Source: Pomacea canaliculata
Taxonomy: Eukaryota > Mollusca > Gastropoda > Architaenioglossa > Ampullariidae
Direction: 5' to 3'
Length of the DNA stretch: 64,000 bases
Assembly (NCBI RefSeq): GCF_003073045.1
Contig: NC_037596.1
Location: forward strand, 8,327,416 to 8,391,415
Part shown: positions 1 through 12,589 of the stretch, piece by piece
Layout: each line of letters begins with the position of its first letter
Position numbering within the stretch: position 1 is the stretch's first letter
The notes under the pieces: model-generated
What the model was told of the DNA's origin: nothing
Databases searched by the model: none
Seen by the model: only the letters and a program-made list of their open reading frames with translations
Made by a program: the position numbers and the translations under genes

Positions 1-1455
1 AGAGACGCCAACAACCAAGGCCCTCACCACACTGTGTCAAAAGATATGGGAAGAGAAGAAATGGCCAGAAGAAATGGGCTCAGTCTATCATCATCCCACC
101 CCTAAGAAAGGGAACCTGAAAAGCAGCCAGAACTACAGAACCATCAGTCTGATAAGCCACCCAAGCAAAGTAATGCTCAGAATCATCCTCAACCGCTTAA
201 AAACCTATTGCAAGAGGAACTGCTGGCAGGAAGAACAGGCTGGCTTCAGGCTGGAAGAAGTCTAGAACAGATCTTTAACTGCCGTGTTATGATAGAAAAA
301 CACCTGGAGCATTCATCGTGAACTATACCATAACTTCATCGATTTCAAAAAGCTTTTGATCGTGTCTGGCACGATGGACTCTGGCAGGTCATGAATCATT
401 CAACATAGAGGAGGGACTGATCCAGATGGTAGCAGCACTCTACAAGAACGCCTCCAGCGCGGTGCTACTCAACAACCAGCTAGGCGAGTTCTTCGCGATG
501 CACGGATCGGGGTCCGTCAAGGGTGCCTACTCTCTCCCATCCTTTTAACATCTTCCTGAAATCATGCAAGAAACCCTCCACAAACCACCTTACCTCAATC
601 TCCATTGGTGGCAGACCCCTGTGCAACCTACGCTTGCAGATGACATTGACCTCATGGCAGGCAGTAACAAACGAACTTCAGATTTGACGGACAACTCTCC
701 AGGCGACGGGGCCTATGGCATGAAAATAAGCTCAGTAAAAAAAGCAAATAATGATTACTTCCACCACCGGACAACAGCAGCAACATCGTCCATGAACGGC
801 CAGAAACTAACTGGAGGAGGTCAACAGCTTCAAGTACTTGGGTGCCACCCTGACTAAGAGATGGTTGCTGTACAGCAAGAATCCGTATCAGGATTGGTAT
901 GCAACATCCCGCAATGTCCAGGCTGAGAGGATCTAGAGCAACAACTCAATCAGCTTCAGTACCAAGCACACGGCTGTACAAGTCCCTCGTAGTGTCAATC
1001 CTTCTCTACGGCTTGGCGGAGACTTGGACGCTGCTTGCCGCAACGGAGAAAGAACTCCAGCCTTTGAGAACAAGTGCTGAGAAAGCTGCTCCGCATCTCT
1101 CGTACCCCAACACAGACCAACGCATACGTTACGGAGCACCGTAACCTCTCTCGTGGGCACATGAGCCCCTTCTGGCAACAGTGAAGCGCGCGCAAGCTCG
1201 CCTGTTCGGTCACGTCACCCGCCACAACACCCTGTTCAAGACGATCCTACAAGGAACCCTCGAAGGGAGCCGTCGTCGTGGTCGTCCGAGGAAAAGCTTG
1301 GTCACCAACATCAAAGAATGGATCCGAACGTGAGATGCCAGACCTGCATTCTCATCTGCTCAAGACAGACGACCGGGTGGAAAATTCTGTCTGTTGCTGC
1401 TGCCAGACGGTCCCCCCTACGCCCGGACCGGGCATAGGATTGACCTGACCTGACC
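1..1455 (+). mobile_element. Degenerate non-LTR retrotransposon (LINE) reverse transcriptase, 5' end off the window
   Basis: Broken reading frames on the plus strand carry consecutive pieces of a LINE reverse transcriptase. The fingers region includes NYRTISLISHPSKVMLRIIL and EEQAGFR near 130-260. A palm segment with FKKAFD-like residues (FQKAFDRVWHDG with one shift) lies near 330-375. A residual ADDIDLMAGSNK active-site block, retaining the FADD-type signature as LADDIDLM, is near 630-670. The C-terminal ILLYG..TWTLLAATEK region is near 1000-1050, and a basic tail (GSRRRGRPRKS-like) near 1265-1300. Many frame changes and stops separate these blocks, so it cannot be active. It ends just before a CAT/TTA simple repeat, which is typical of elements with microsatellite tails. 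The clade is uncertain, perhaps RTE- or Jockey-like. Confidence 0.88.
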
Positions 1456-1504
1456 ATCATCATCATCATCATCATCATCATTATTATTATTATTATTATT
1501 ATTA
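1455..1504. repeat. (CAT)n(TTA)n microsatellite
   Basis: About nine CAT units run directly into about seven TTA units. The repeat abuts the 3' end of the LINE fragment and probably is its simple-repeat tail. Homology to the second duplicated block (15,290 onward) begins immediately after it. Confidence 0.9.
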
Positions 1505-1673
1505 AAACAGCGAAAACTATTGTTCCTTTGCCTAACGAGCTCAATCAAACTAGATGCCGGTCAAGGGACGACTGACTGATATAAAGCTGCTTTATTAATC
1601 ATCATCATAATCATCATTATCTAACCTTGTTGGACTATATGATAGCTACATATTTTGACAACTGCTACATTAC

Positions 1674-1802
1674 CTCTCTGAAATCGTCGACGTCTCCAGA
1701 TAAGAACCACCATCACACCCACCACCAGTATTTCTATGGACAGGGTAATATCTATACCAGTGCCCACACCCTTACTCGTGGAGGTACCTTGGTCTTCACA
1801 CC
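1674..1802 (-). CDS. Gene A transmembrane exon
   Basis: A phase 1-1 exon of 129 nt, the same length as the transmembrane exon of gene D. It begins CEDQGTSTSKGVGTG, then a hydrophobic run and an RRRR anchor. The acceptor follows TTTGTGCTGACAG and the donor is GTAATG. It lies about 3 kb from the Ig5 exon because of the transposon in between. Confidence 0.7.
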
Positions 1803-4800
1803 CTGTCAGCACAAACACGATTAAAATACAGTTACTTCAGTCTTAAGCCGTTCACTACAATACGATTACAGAACAAACGCTACATAAGTTAGTCTATCTG
1901 CTTGTAGGACCGTTTACTAAGAACCAGCCTTACTGGTTAGTATGTTTGCTATATACGTTCCTTCAAGATAAAGAACTGACATGTAGTTCGTTTACTACAC
2001 ACTTCTCGGATTAATTTGCTTAATGTACACAAGTCTGATGTGTTTAATCCTCCAGCTTGATAACACGATATTTTTACATAAGACCTACAGACATATTACA
2101 TAGCTGTTCTGCAAACGATTTAACAACAATATTTTTTTTTAATCATACCTTTTTACACATTAGTCCTGATAAACATCCTTTTGTTTACTTTACCACGACG
2201 AGGTCTAACACATGCCCCGTATGCAGGGAGCCCCGATAGCGTTGCTATAGGTACGATATCTCTAGCGTCACCATAGCGCAGGCTATCGTAGCTCTAAGGC
2301 TAATGGAGCCTCACCCCTCCGTTAGCTCGCTATCGTACCGAAAGCACAAGTTGGCGGACTGGATGTTCGGGGAAAGTATTCTACGCTGTTGCGCCGCGAA
2401 CGTATTTTTCGGGACAGGAATCCTCCCCTGGACCGGTACAGCGACCAAGAACTTAACCAGAAATGTAGATTTAGAAGACAAGATATTGTAGAACTGACAA
2501 ATGAAATTGCAGGAGCAATCGAATTGTCAAATCGACGTGGGTCGCTTTCTCCAGTGCTACAGGTACAGAATAAATCAGTTACTACGCTGCTGATAAAACT
2601 TGTTCAGCTTGTTGTCTATTTGTCTTTAGCAGTGATTAGCTGCTTTTTAAATAATATTTTAAATTTGAAAAAGATAAAATTAACATCCTACCTTAGGTAT
2701 TGTGCAGACTAACATGACTGTAATGTGACAGTCAAATCTTCTAGTTCTGGACAAAGGATTTGCCTTGTGTGAGAGAGTGTATGTGTGTTGAGGCTTTGTA
2801 CTGTAACCCACAAATTTTTATTTTGCATTGCTGAATACCTGTTGCAGAGGTGTGTGTGTGTGTTGAGACTATGTACTGTACACCACATTTTTTTTATTTC
2901 GCATTGCATCTCACTTCAGAATATGTGTTACAGGTGTGTGAGTTTGTGTGTGTGTTGAGGTCTTGTACTGTAACCCACATTTTTTAACTGTATGCAGATC
3001 TACTCTAATATACAAAAATGCATACCCTGGCAGTACTGCAAGTTTTAACTATCATTTATCTCTTTGTCTAGCTTGCTTATTTTAGCTTTTAGCACCCAGA
3101 CTTCTAGTTCGAGATTTCAATTTCTGGTTCCATTTGGCTTATTATAGGCCACTTTTTGGTCTTTTAAATGTTCTATCATGGGTTGTTGCTCTGTATCTCC
3201 TTTGCTGGCTGTTTTTCTTTTTTTCATTCTAAAGGTTTTCCGGTTGTCCAGGGTGGTGTTGGCGGGTAGAAGATTGCCAACGATTTGGAGGGACTTGAAT
3301 ATTCTGTGGCAGAGCAATATGTAGTAAATGATGGCTGCAAGAGTGGCAATTAGATTTCTGCATATACATCAATATCCTTCTAAAGAAAAAAGATGCTATC
3401 CACAAATTGATTTAGTGTAAAGTGGAAGAAAATTATCAATCCTGCAAAAATTGACTGAAAATATCATTTAGATGTATATATATATTTGTGTGTGGATGCA
3501 CTTATTCACTTTTCATTTTGCTTTTGTTTTAAAATGTGATTGTGACTGTTTGAGTGTAAAATAAATTTCACTATGTAAATGTTAAGATATTGTGTATTAC
3601 TTGTTGAGATGGCAGCATGTTGCACACAAACTTCAGAACACAGCATTCTGCATACAAACTTCACAATAGAGCCATCATGAAACATGAATTCATTCAGCCT
3701 GCTTACCTCTTGTGCATTTGTACCATTCACTGGAATAAAAAAAACATGTTTTAAAAAGTGTACTTCATTTAATCAGCAAGCATATAGCTGATGTATAAAC
3801 AATAAAAGAAAAGTAAATAATGGTTGCATTTGAGGCAAGATTAAACCAACCCATTTCAACCTGTGGTGCTGTGTCCCAGGTTACTAAGAATGGGAAGCGT
3901 GTACTATTAAACAAATATAAGTGTGATTTAAACATCCAAAGCATACAATATGTTTCACTGCTCCAGCTGATTTTCAAAGATAATCACATTTTCTATTATA
4001 ATATTATAAATTCAAAAGATATATAAATAAACATAAGTAACCTATAAACATGATGATTATTCGGTCATTTACTTTTATATATACTTTTTAGCCAGTTAAT
4101 GTGTCACTTACCTCCAATACCACTGATCAGAGTAGGTGTTATTGCCAAGGATTGCAGCAACAGACTCTTCATATTCAGAGGGGGGCATTCCCTTGTCTCC
4201 ACCTGTTTTATTTGCATCGCTTTTTACTTTTTGAAGCGTTGTCGATGTTAGTAGATCCATTTGTCTTTTATTTCTGGTACCGTCTGAACAGCCACCCCGC
4301 ATGCCGACACCTTGGCCGCAATGGGTTTTTTTTTGTTGTTGTTTCTTTTGTTTGTTTTTGTTTTTGTGGTTTTTTTGTTGTTGTTTTTTTGTATCGTTCT
4401 TATGTTGGAGAAGCAGCTGGAAAGAATTTCGTTTTCCATGGATATCTCCTCTAACAAAATTTTTATTTCCATGTCACTGAAATTGGCTTTTCGTATATGT
4501 TTCGTTTCCCATTTTTCTGCAACTAAGACATCATCCGGGAAAAAAAGTAAACTTTACTTTCAAAGCAAATACATGCGCAGTAACGCATGAAAATTGGAAA
4601 TCTCCAGAAGTTATTTATAGAACTGCCTTACCGCGCTGAAAGCTAGTGAAGCTCTATCGGAGTGTGCATACCACGTTAGTGGGAGGACTATCGCTGCGAT
4701 AGCTTTCAGACCGAAAGGCTCTATCGCAACGATTGTCTAACGGAGTTTCTTGCATACGGCTCCTGACCTCACCTGACAACATCAATGTGACAATGGCGCT

Positions 4801-7800
4801 GGCAGTACGTCTGTGGTTGACATGATTGGTAACAGTGCACGTCACTTCTTTCCCGTCATCCTCTTTTTCATCGGCTATGATGACACACCTGGAGCCCTGC
4901 TGGTCTTCACACATCCCACCCCACGTAAACATGTCATAGGTCGAGGGCTTGACCCCAGGCGCCTCACAGGTAAGGATCACGTGGCACTTGCCAGGTGTAG
5001 AAATAGTGTGGTACTGGATGTTTATTAGGACCTTGTCTGGTCCATCTGAAAAAGTTGTCGTGCAGATCATTTGAATCTTTTTAGATTTTTCCTGCTGCCG
5101 TAGACTTAAACTCTAGTTATGCAATTTTCATAATTTCTTATTTGAAAAGAGTTTCTATCTACTTTGGCAGAAACGTGCTAGCTTAAAGAAAATAACTAGC
5201 ATATAAGAAAAACAATCAAGTGTAAAACTTGCTACTCCACGATTAATGCATTCCTCGAACTTTAAAATGAAATAAACATGCAGTTCTCGTTGTTGCATTG
5301 TCAGAACTGCTTGTATAAATTTATTATCAGTATTATACAGTTCAGATATTTTAAATGTTTGATAACAAGAAACCAAATCAGTAACAAAAAAAACCGTTAC
5401 TTTATTAGGATCAAAACGTAAACGCCTTCGCCTGACCTGAAACGTTGATGATGATGCTGGTGTTGGCTTTGCGGTTGTTGTTGACGTTGTTGATGAACGA
5501 GCACGTGACCTCCTTCCCGTCATCCTTTTTACCTTTAAAGGTCAGTTTACAATTAAAACCTCGCTGACCGTAGCACAGGCCGCCCCACGTGACCATTTCT
5601 GACTTCAAGGGCTGGACATTCCTTGCCTCGCATACCAGGGTTACCTCGGATGTGACATCTGGAGGTAAGTAGACATGGCCTCTGGTCGCCGGATAGGAAG
5701 CAAGGAATGTCTCGTCGCTATTGTCTTTTCGAAAAAGAATAATGTAGGGCTTGATGACCACGTCATCCGGTCCATCTGAAAATGTCACAGGCAAAGATCA
5801 GAAATATTTCTCTTCAAACGTGTGAACATTTACCTTTTTAAATGATTCATTTTATTGAAAACTACAATAAATACAGCAAATTAATTTTATTTATATTGTA
5901 ATAAAAACTCTCACTTTTGTGTTTGTGTGTTTATATTAACAGGTTTTTTTTCCTTTTTTGTGTCACTCCATGTTTCTGTTGCTTCTTGCAAACTGTGATC
6001 CTTAACAGTGTGACATCATCAATGTCTTTCTTAAATACATCTTGCTGTACTTACACGTGAATATAATATCAATTAAATTAAATAAACAATATGTCATTTC
6101 TAACATAACTTTGTAAGGGACTGTCGTGCACAAGTAATAATTTTGTCTTCGTACTCACACGCCACCATTATATTTATCTCTGAACGTTTATCGTAAAGCC
6201 ATTCCACTTCACACACGAGTTTTTCCCCCTGGTGGCTGCGGTTAATGATGTCGGACGAAAGCGGAAGCCGTTTGACTCCGTAGTCACCGGAAGTTAGAAC
6301 TTGTTCTCCTAGACGCCAGGTCAGTCTGCCCTCCGGGCTCCCTAGACTCTCAGTGTCACAGCTGCATTGGAAGGGACCGTCCTCGGGAATGTAGGTAAGG
6401 TCACAAACTATTTGTGGCGTGGATGACTCTTTCACCCCTAAGAAAGAGCACTTAAGCGAATTGATTTGTTTCAAATACAAAACCATGTTAATCTTGACAT
6501 AATAATAACAGATTAGCTTCAAACCTGTAAATCATTAACGGAAATAAACTTGCAAAGCGTTGCACTGCCCAAGATTATGAGCGAACTTTTTTTCGTGGAC
6601 TTGCATGCTGTCCATGCCAGCAGTCCCCCAGCTATCAACATAAGTATTCCACAAACAGATCCACTGGTCTTTTAATACGTGGTAGAAGTAGTAAAAGGGA
6701 AAATATTTTAGTAGAAGTAACGACGAGAATGAGAATGAATTAAAAAAATTAATTTTTTTCCTTTGAAACTTTGAGATCGAGACAGGAAATATTTTTTTAT
6801 TATGACAACATATTCTGATGTAAGAAATCTGTGAATAAGACACGCGGCTAGTATAGACTTACATCTGAATACGAAAAAGTTACTTTGGCACAATATGTAA
6901 TTACCTCCCCTTTCGTTAAGTCTTTCAAGTCTGGCACCAGGGTATACTACCACTGTGGATAAACATGTGAGGTTAACATGACTGTCAAACTGTGACTTGA
7001 AGGAAGTGAGCTGGAAGTAGCCCACGTTGTACACCAACGATGATTCATTGTATGGCACCAGTGACATGTTGACTGTAGAATTCTGTAAATAAAAAGTATA
7101 AGCGGAATAAAAGACAAATTAAAAATTTCAAGATATTAAAAATCTTGCTGGTCCTTATTGTAGTCAAATGTATTATTAAAACCAGTTTTGCTGGTTATAG
7201 ACTTTTCTGCCCCTGGAATCCAGTGTATTGCTATCTGTATCTAGACATGCCATCCGCTGTTACAGTGACAGCTTTAACATTATTAATGATCATGTTATTA
7301 GATGTGGTAAGACAGAACAGCAATAAATAGAAAATATAATTAGATTAACGATGTATTTTCCAGATTGCCAACACTCACCAAGGAGGTACAGTTGAGCTTG
7401 GCTCCATAGTTACCAAGAGCGGAGAAGATTTTTGCGACCTTAAAACTGGTAATTAGAGTCCAGTCCTCGCGGTTTACCACCATACTGACGTCGGTGATTC
7501 CAGAATTGTCTTATTAACAGAGAAAAATGTTAAATAATGTAAGCAAGCGTAAAAGAGCTAAAAAATCGTTCTTTAATGTTTTCAGTTTGATTTATGGGAG
7601 CCCATCTTCATGCATTAAAATACAGAATGTGGTCAACGTCGTTGGCTTTGTACAGCTGTGGTGTCGTTACTGGTGGTGGTGGTGGTGGTGAAAACGTTGC
7701 AAGACGCAGCCTTAAAGGCTAACCCGAGCGCACAATTTTTGTCCTTTATGATCCGATTAAATTATCTTAAAATAATGAGAATACCGAGAAATGCATCTTC

Positions 7801-9368
7801 TCTCCTAGAACTCATCTCATACAGACGACGCTATTCTTAGAAATACCGCCCTTTTGTCACTTCCTGTTTTCTTGACAAATCCATGTGTGATTAAGAGAAA
7901 AACATTAATTTAATATAATATAATATCACTCGTGGCTCATCATTAAATATCACGGGAACGTTTCTGTGGTATTGTACGATCTATTTCCAGTGATTTAACT
8001 GAGCGCTCGGGTCAGCCTTTAACTGTGAGTAAAGGAAGACCTATTAAACTGGAGTTCTTAGTTAACTTAGTTAAGTTCTAAAATGTTATTGAAAAGGCAA
8101 TGTTTGAGTAAGTTATACAAAATATTCTTAAGGTCAACAGTCCTTTTATTCGTACTTACAGTAAACGTCCAGTGTACTGTTCACAGAGTGTTCACTTCTG
8201 CTGGTGAAACGTTCTGTACACACCACTGTACCCGCCCACTCCCGGGTGACATTCACAGAGACAAGCCTAGAACTCGAATAGTTAGGTCGTTGCACATCTA
8301 TTTTCTGACCATGTGATGATATGCATCTCTCTCCATCGCACATTCCCACCGGTTTCTCTTGTCCATGTAAAGGTATGATGGACCACACGATTACGGAGTA
8401 TTTAGATAACTGGTTACATGACACCATCACCTGGTTCCCAGACAGCTCCTCAACTTCATTGTTGGGCGATATGCTAATAGCTGTTGACGTATCAAATAAA
8501 AAGACCCAAATGTTGCCTCACATGTTGAATATCTTGTATATAAAATATATTAAAATAAATTCTTTCTAACTGTACTAGCAGCGAGTTTGCCGACACTTTT
8601 GCTAATGTGATCTCTGGTAGTCAACTCGAATTCTGTTTGTTACACTGACCACGCAGATATCAAAAGCTGTTACAAAACTTTGATAAGAGTTCATTATATA
8701 TCTGCATTATTTTCAATCGCAATAATAATAGCCAGTCATGTTTGTGGACCATAATGTTGCAATTCAAATACTAGCTGAGTGTTTTAAATTTTATCATCAT
8801 CCAGGACATATTTGTCACCTGCCTCGTCTATAAAAGTGCTCAACCCACCAAAGAACGGTAACAGTCAAGGGACAAATAAACGAAGGTAATAAAAGGTTAA
8901 ATGGCATGAATATTGAAAAGGTTACAGTTTAATAATATTGAAAAACCTCATGATCAAATAAAACGTGTGAAAATTAATCTTGAAGTGTAAAAACAGTATG
9001 TGTGCTATCTCAAGCTACTGAAAGAATAAATCGTATGAACACCAACTGTCACAATGTTGCGCTTGTTGTGATTTCAGTGGAAGATGTATGTTAGAGTAGC
9101 AGTGTTCAATTAAAATTAGTTCTTAAATAAGAAGTCAGAAAGTAATTTTTCAAAATCAAAACATGTAGTGTTAGTGATAGGATACTAATGTGGATGTTGT
9201 AGTAGTAATAAAGTAAACTAATGTAAGAATATTAGTCGATTGATATTTATACTGTTGTAGTAATAGAGTGTGCTACTGAAATCCAAAGGTATACATACCC
9301 AACATCCTGTGACACATGATGAGACAGATCAGGAGAGGTGTCACCGCTGTAGCAAGTGGATGCGCCAT
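1674..9368 (-). CDS. Gene A: five-Ig-domain single-pass membrane receptor (tail beyond left edge)
   Basis: Eight exons, all open, join in consistent phase: signal peptide 9299-9368 (starts MAHPLATAVTPLLICLIM), Ig1 8160-8480, Ig2a 7379-7509, Ig2b 6905-7082, Ig3 6159-6437, Ig4 5437-5775, Ig5 4773-5045, transmembrane 1674-1802. All introns are phase 1 except the phase-0 intron inside Ig2. GT/AG borders were read at each junction. Ig4 and Ig5 share the WGGxC...DDGKEVTC pattern and look like an exon duplication. The transmembrane exon encodes the hydrophobic stretch ILVVGVMVVLIW followed by RRRRFQR, a stop-transfer signal. Many N-x-S/T sites fit a glycosylated surface protein. No tail exon was found left of 1674; a LINE occupies that side. 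A Harbinger transposon sits in the last intron. The ligand is unknown; an immune or recognition role is inferred. Confidence 0.75.
2214..4755. mobile_element. Decayed PIF/Harbinger-type DNA transposon inserted in the last visible intron of gene A
   Basis: This 2.5-kb block is absent from the otherwise collinear copy B (between about 15,713 and 15,720). On the plus strand, 2389-2570 encodes RRERIFRDRNPPLDRYSDQE and then a CRFRRQDIVELTNEIAGAIE segment, resembling the N-terminal part of HARBI1-type nucleases. On the minus strand, about 4110-4260 encodes ANKTGGDKGMPPSEYEESVA and then AILGNNTYSD, resembling the Myb/SANT-like second protein of Harbinger elements. Having both genes, divergently placed, supports the family call. 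The catalytic DDE part of the nuclease is not visible, so the copy is defective. Ends share CCGTATGCA in inverted orientation, and TCTAA occurs at both edges, possibly a TAA target duplication. Exact borders are approximate. Confidence 0.7.
2761..2990. repeat. Minisatellite, about 2.5 copies of an 80-90-bp unit
   Basis: The segment TGTGTGTTGAG...TACTGTAACCCACA...TTTTGCATTGC...TGTTGCAG recurs with small changes starting near 2785, 2858 and 2950. It lies inside the Harbinger element. Confidence 0.6.
4773..5045 (-). CDS. Gene A Ig5 exon
   Basis: A 273-nt phase 1-1 exon. It encodes GPDKVLINIQYH, the cysteine pair CHVILTC, then FTWGGMC and KEDDGKEVTCTVTN. The extra cysteine after WGG is shared with the membrane-proximal Ig exon of all other genes here. 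The donor TTGTCAG|GTGAGG is intact. Confidence 0.75.
5437..5775 (-). CDS. Gene A Ig4 exon
   Basis: A 339-nt phase 1-1 exon with the same WGGLC, CKLTF and KKDDGKEVTC landmarks as Ig5, and an additional loop before the first cysteine (YPATRGHVYLPPD). It is nearly identical to copy B at 16,198-16,536. Confidence 0.78.
6159..6437 (-). CDS. Gene A Ig3 exon
   Basis: A 279-nt phase 1-1 exon. Landmarks are CDLTYIPEDGPFQCSC, a central tryptophan in GRLTWRLGEQVL, and GEKLVCEVEWLY. The matching exons of D-G begin with TYVPEVG and contain GRL.WLVGNDVI, which places all of them in one family. Confidence 0.78.
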
Positions 9369-9889
9369 CTTGCAAGTAAGCAAAGGCTCGTTTAGCTCTC
9401 GAGTAAACACTCTCTTGTATCACTCAGGCCTTTTTTTGGTTGTTGTTGTTGCTGCTGCTGTCCAAGGCTCATTCGCCGGAAGACATCTCATGGTAAGCCG
9501 GTTGTGAGCTCACGGAAGGAAGACTGGCACAAAACATGAAACTGATAGTGTGTCTGGCAGTCTTTGTAGTTGTGATACGTGGATGGCGTGGACAATGTTT
9601 CTGAGAGATAGTGACATTGGACCCCACACATGCACGACCACAAGCGACTCAGTACTTGAATTTGTGGACCCACCCTGCAGAAATCCTATTTACACTTCCC
9701 TTATATTTGATATCATCTTGTTTAAGTCGGATGTAAGCACTTGTCTACACGAAATGAAACGCCAATAGCTGTTTTGCAACAGGGGCGTGAAACATGAGAA
9801 ATAGAGAAACACTTTTTTGGGTTTTGATGTCATTAAGTAATGTTACGTAATTCGCCCATGTTGCCTTTATCATCATCATCATCATCATT

Positions 9890-11060
9890 TGTTTCATACA
9901 TACACTATGTCACGGACCGTCCGCAGACACGCGCATTCTCTCCATAAACCAATATAATCAGATTGCTTGAGGGTGGGCGTCCCTCCTTAGAGGCACCAAT
10001 AATTATTGAATTCAAACACAATTTTAAATGAAAAAGGACAAAGTATCAACAATCAGAAATCCACTCCTTCTTTCGCCACACAAGATATATTACCAATATA
10101 TTTTATCATTCATCCAACGCACTATTAGAGTTAAAAATAAAGTTGATTCACATAAATACTGATAAGGTATTCCGCTGTCGCCGCTGCTGTCCTCTCTTGA
10201 TGACTTACCAATGTTAATATCCACTGAATTATAGTATAAAATGTACGTTCTTGACGAAACCCAAACCTTTTTATATTTTAAAGTCATTTCAACCCTCCCA
10301 AGTCCTCTATTGTTATGGGTAACACTAATCTTCTTTCCTATAAGTCGATTTATCATTTTTTTAAAAAGTGTTTTACGATACCGACAGTTTACAAGCAGAA
10401 CGTCACGGACTTGCACCTGCTGTTGCCTCCTGGGTGTTTAGCAGGATGAGGATAGGTTAACTGAAGGCCGAGAGGAAACCTTCCCTCCACCGGCGGTTTA
10501 AACTCAGTCTGTTTGGAACTGTCCTTTCCGGGCGACGGATGGTGGTTGGTGCGCAAGCGTAGAGAGATGCGGTGTAACCTCCCTCCCCTTGCTCACACCA
10601 AGTTTTCTGCCCTGGTTCATCGTTTTCTCACTCACACCAGTGTGTGGTTTCTTGGCCCCACCAAGAAACTGTACTGCGGGATGCCCAAGCCACAGAGCTC
10701 CCCACGGCGCGGACACGGACTACAGTAAATCACGATCTGTGAAGTATATCCACCTGTAGTATAAACACAGTATTACTTCCCCGGTAACACTTATTCCGCG
10801 GTCGCAGCAGTAGCGAGAAAGTGCAGAGAAAAACCACCAATTCCAACTTCTGTTCCGCCGTTTACTCTCCGCCTACCGTTTTTTCCTAACGTTATTTTCC
10901 TCTATCTTTTTCGTCACCTTTTTGCCGTCACGTTGTTTTGACATCACAACTTACGTCATTTGCTCAAGGGCAACAACATCCAGCCCACTACCCTAGATCA
11001 GATCAACCACGGTTGTCGACCTTCCCGCCTTACTCCCTCTACTAAAAACGTATCCGTTAC
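9890..11060. other. Unidentified insertion present upstream of gene A and absent upstream of B
   Basis: The A and B flanks align up to the CAT repeat at about 9,870-9,888 and again from the CGT repeat at about 11,065 (B: 20,675-20,755 with no gap). About 1.17 kb lies between them only in A. It has a GC-richer part at about 10,430-10,730. No protein domain, terminal repeat or clear target duplication was recognised. It could be a mobile element of unknown type or material lost from B. Confidence 0.5.
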
Positions 11061-12063
11061 AATCATCATCGTCGTCATTGTCGTCGTCGTCCCTTTAACT
11101 GGGACTGGCGGACTTGAATTTTTTATAATACTGCACAGGGTCTTGTTTACAAAAGACAACTCTTACAGAGGACGATTAGTTCTTCACATTTCATTGGAAA
11201 TCTACCGGTGGAAAAAAAAAGCCCACGCACATGTGTAATAAATTGCATACATAGCTCTGTGTGTGTGTATTTTTGATACGTAAATAATGGATGGAAACCA
11301 CAATACTGTTTTAGTGTACTACCTTTGTGCTTTGTTCACCTGCTTGACATTTTCAATTGTAAAGGAAAAGGTCAAAGGTAGAAGATGTTCAAGTCCTACC
11401 GTTGTACAGTGCTCACGCCTAGTAGCGTCAGGAAGCTTTTGACAAACGGATTTTCCTTCCAACATAAAATAAGTGATTAATGCCGTAGATTTATTAGCCC
11501 AAGTTTAAAGAGACGATTTAGTGACATTTTCCTTGAACGGGAAGCATCGTAAGTCTGTCTATTGTATCAGCTACTTAATACACACTAGCAGACACACGTG
11601 TATTACAAGCAGATAAATATTTCTGTCGGTTTTTTTGTAGGTAACTTTAGCTGACTGAGTTCATAAGCTTCCAAAGCATGTTATGCATGATTTTAGTTTT
11701 ATTTTATGTGCATGTAGAATTTATTACTTATAGTCACACTGAAACTGACAAAAACTTTTCAGAATGCAGCTTTATATTTTGAAAATGTTATATTGAGCTA
11801 CTTTTTCTTTCTCTTAGTGTTGCTGTTTAAAATTATTTTATTTGAAGTTGATTTCTTTATCACTGGTATGACTACACTATTTATATACCCACTGGTCAAC
11901 AGGACGAGTACAAACATCGAGTAAGAGTGAGTTGTAAGGCAGAAACACCAATAAAGTCAACTATACGGATATAAATATCTGCGATGGTTTGAACTATGGG
12001 AATAGTATGTGTTTGGTGTCATCGTGTTATTGTTTTCCAGTGATTTTAATGTATTGTCTTTAC

Positions 12064-12586
12064 TGTCCTTAATCCCCTCAGAGAGTGCGACCTTTGCACC
12101 AGGACGAACGGCGATGTTGTATACGCAATGGTCGAAGATAACAGAAGGAGAATATCGCTGGCGTGGGACAGTGACCTGCAGGTAGCCTACATTAATCATT
12201 AAAGATGATTCGTTGAATGCCACCAGTGATGTGTTGACTGTATCATTCTTGCCCAATAACTGTAAACAAAAGGCAGTTATTGTGCACAGATAAAAAGCAC
12301 GTTCTTAAAAAATCTCTACACTGCGATGAAATAAGAAATTTTTCAAAGAATCTTTCAAAATATGAACATTAGTGGCAGGAGAGGTAGTTTCATTCATAGC
12401 TTCTGTGTACTAAATCCGTGATGATGGAGTACCAGCAGTGACAGGACAGGGATAAAAGAAAGAAGTAGTCACAAGATAGTTTGAGTAGACTGCTGTACAG
12501 AGTTGTAATGAAATAAGTCACATACCGAATATCTTGTGACATGTAATGAGAAAGATCCCGACAGCTGTTACAAGTCCACTCGCCAT
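12064..12586 (-). pseudogene. Gene C: two-exon remnant of the A/B family
   Basis: A signal-peptide exon (12,526-12,586, MASGLVTAVGIFLITCHKIF, donor GTATGT) is followed after 266 bp by an Ig2b-like exon (about 12,064-12,259) with NTSLVAFNESS and VRPGAKV, clearly homologous to gene A 6905-7082. The Ig1 and Ig2a exons that should lie between them are missing. The signal exon ends in phase 1 but the Ig2b exon starts in phase 0, so they cannot be joined in frame. It is probably a deletion remnant of an older tandem copy. The signal exon might instead serve as another first exon for gene A. Confidence 0.6.
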
Positions 12587-12589
12587 TTT

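Noticed and set aside
1311..1544. Minus-strand frame with poly-Ile and poly-Met
   Set aside because: Simple-repeat tail of the LINE.
4108..4302. Minus-strand frame with SEYEESV and a GTAAGT donor, at first taken as a tail exon of gene A
   Set aside because: It lies inside the block absent from copy B, and its KTGGDKGMPPSEYEESVAAILG pattern resembles the Myb/SANT-like second protein of Harbinger elements.
4248..4590. Leu/Phe/Val-rich plus-strand and Asn/Lys-rich minus-strand frames
   Set aside because: A T/TTG-rich low-complexity run within the Harbinger element; the apparent membrane segments are compositional.
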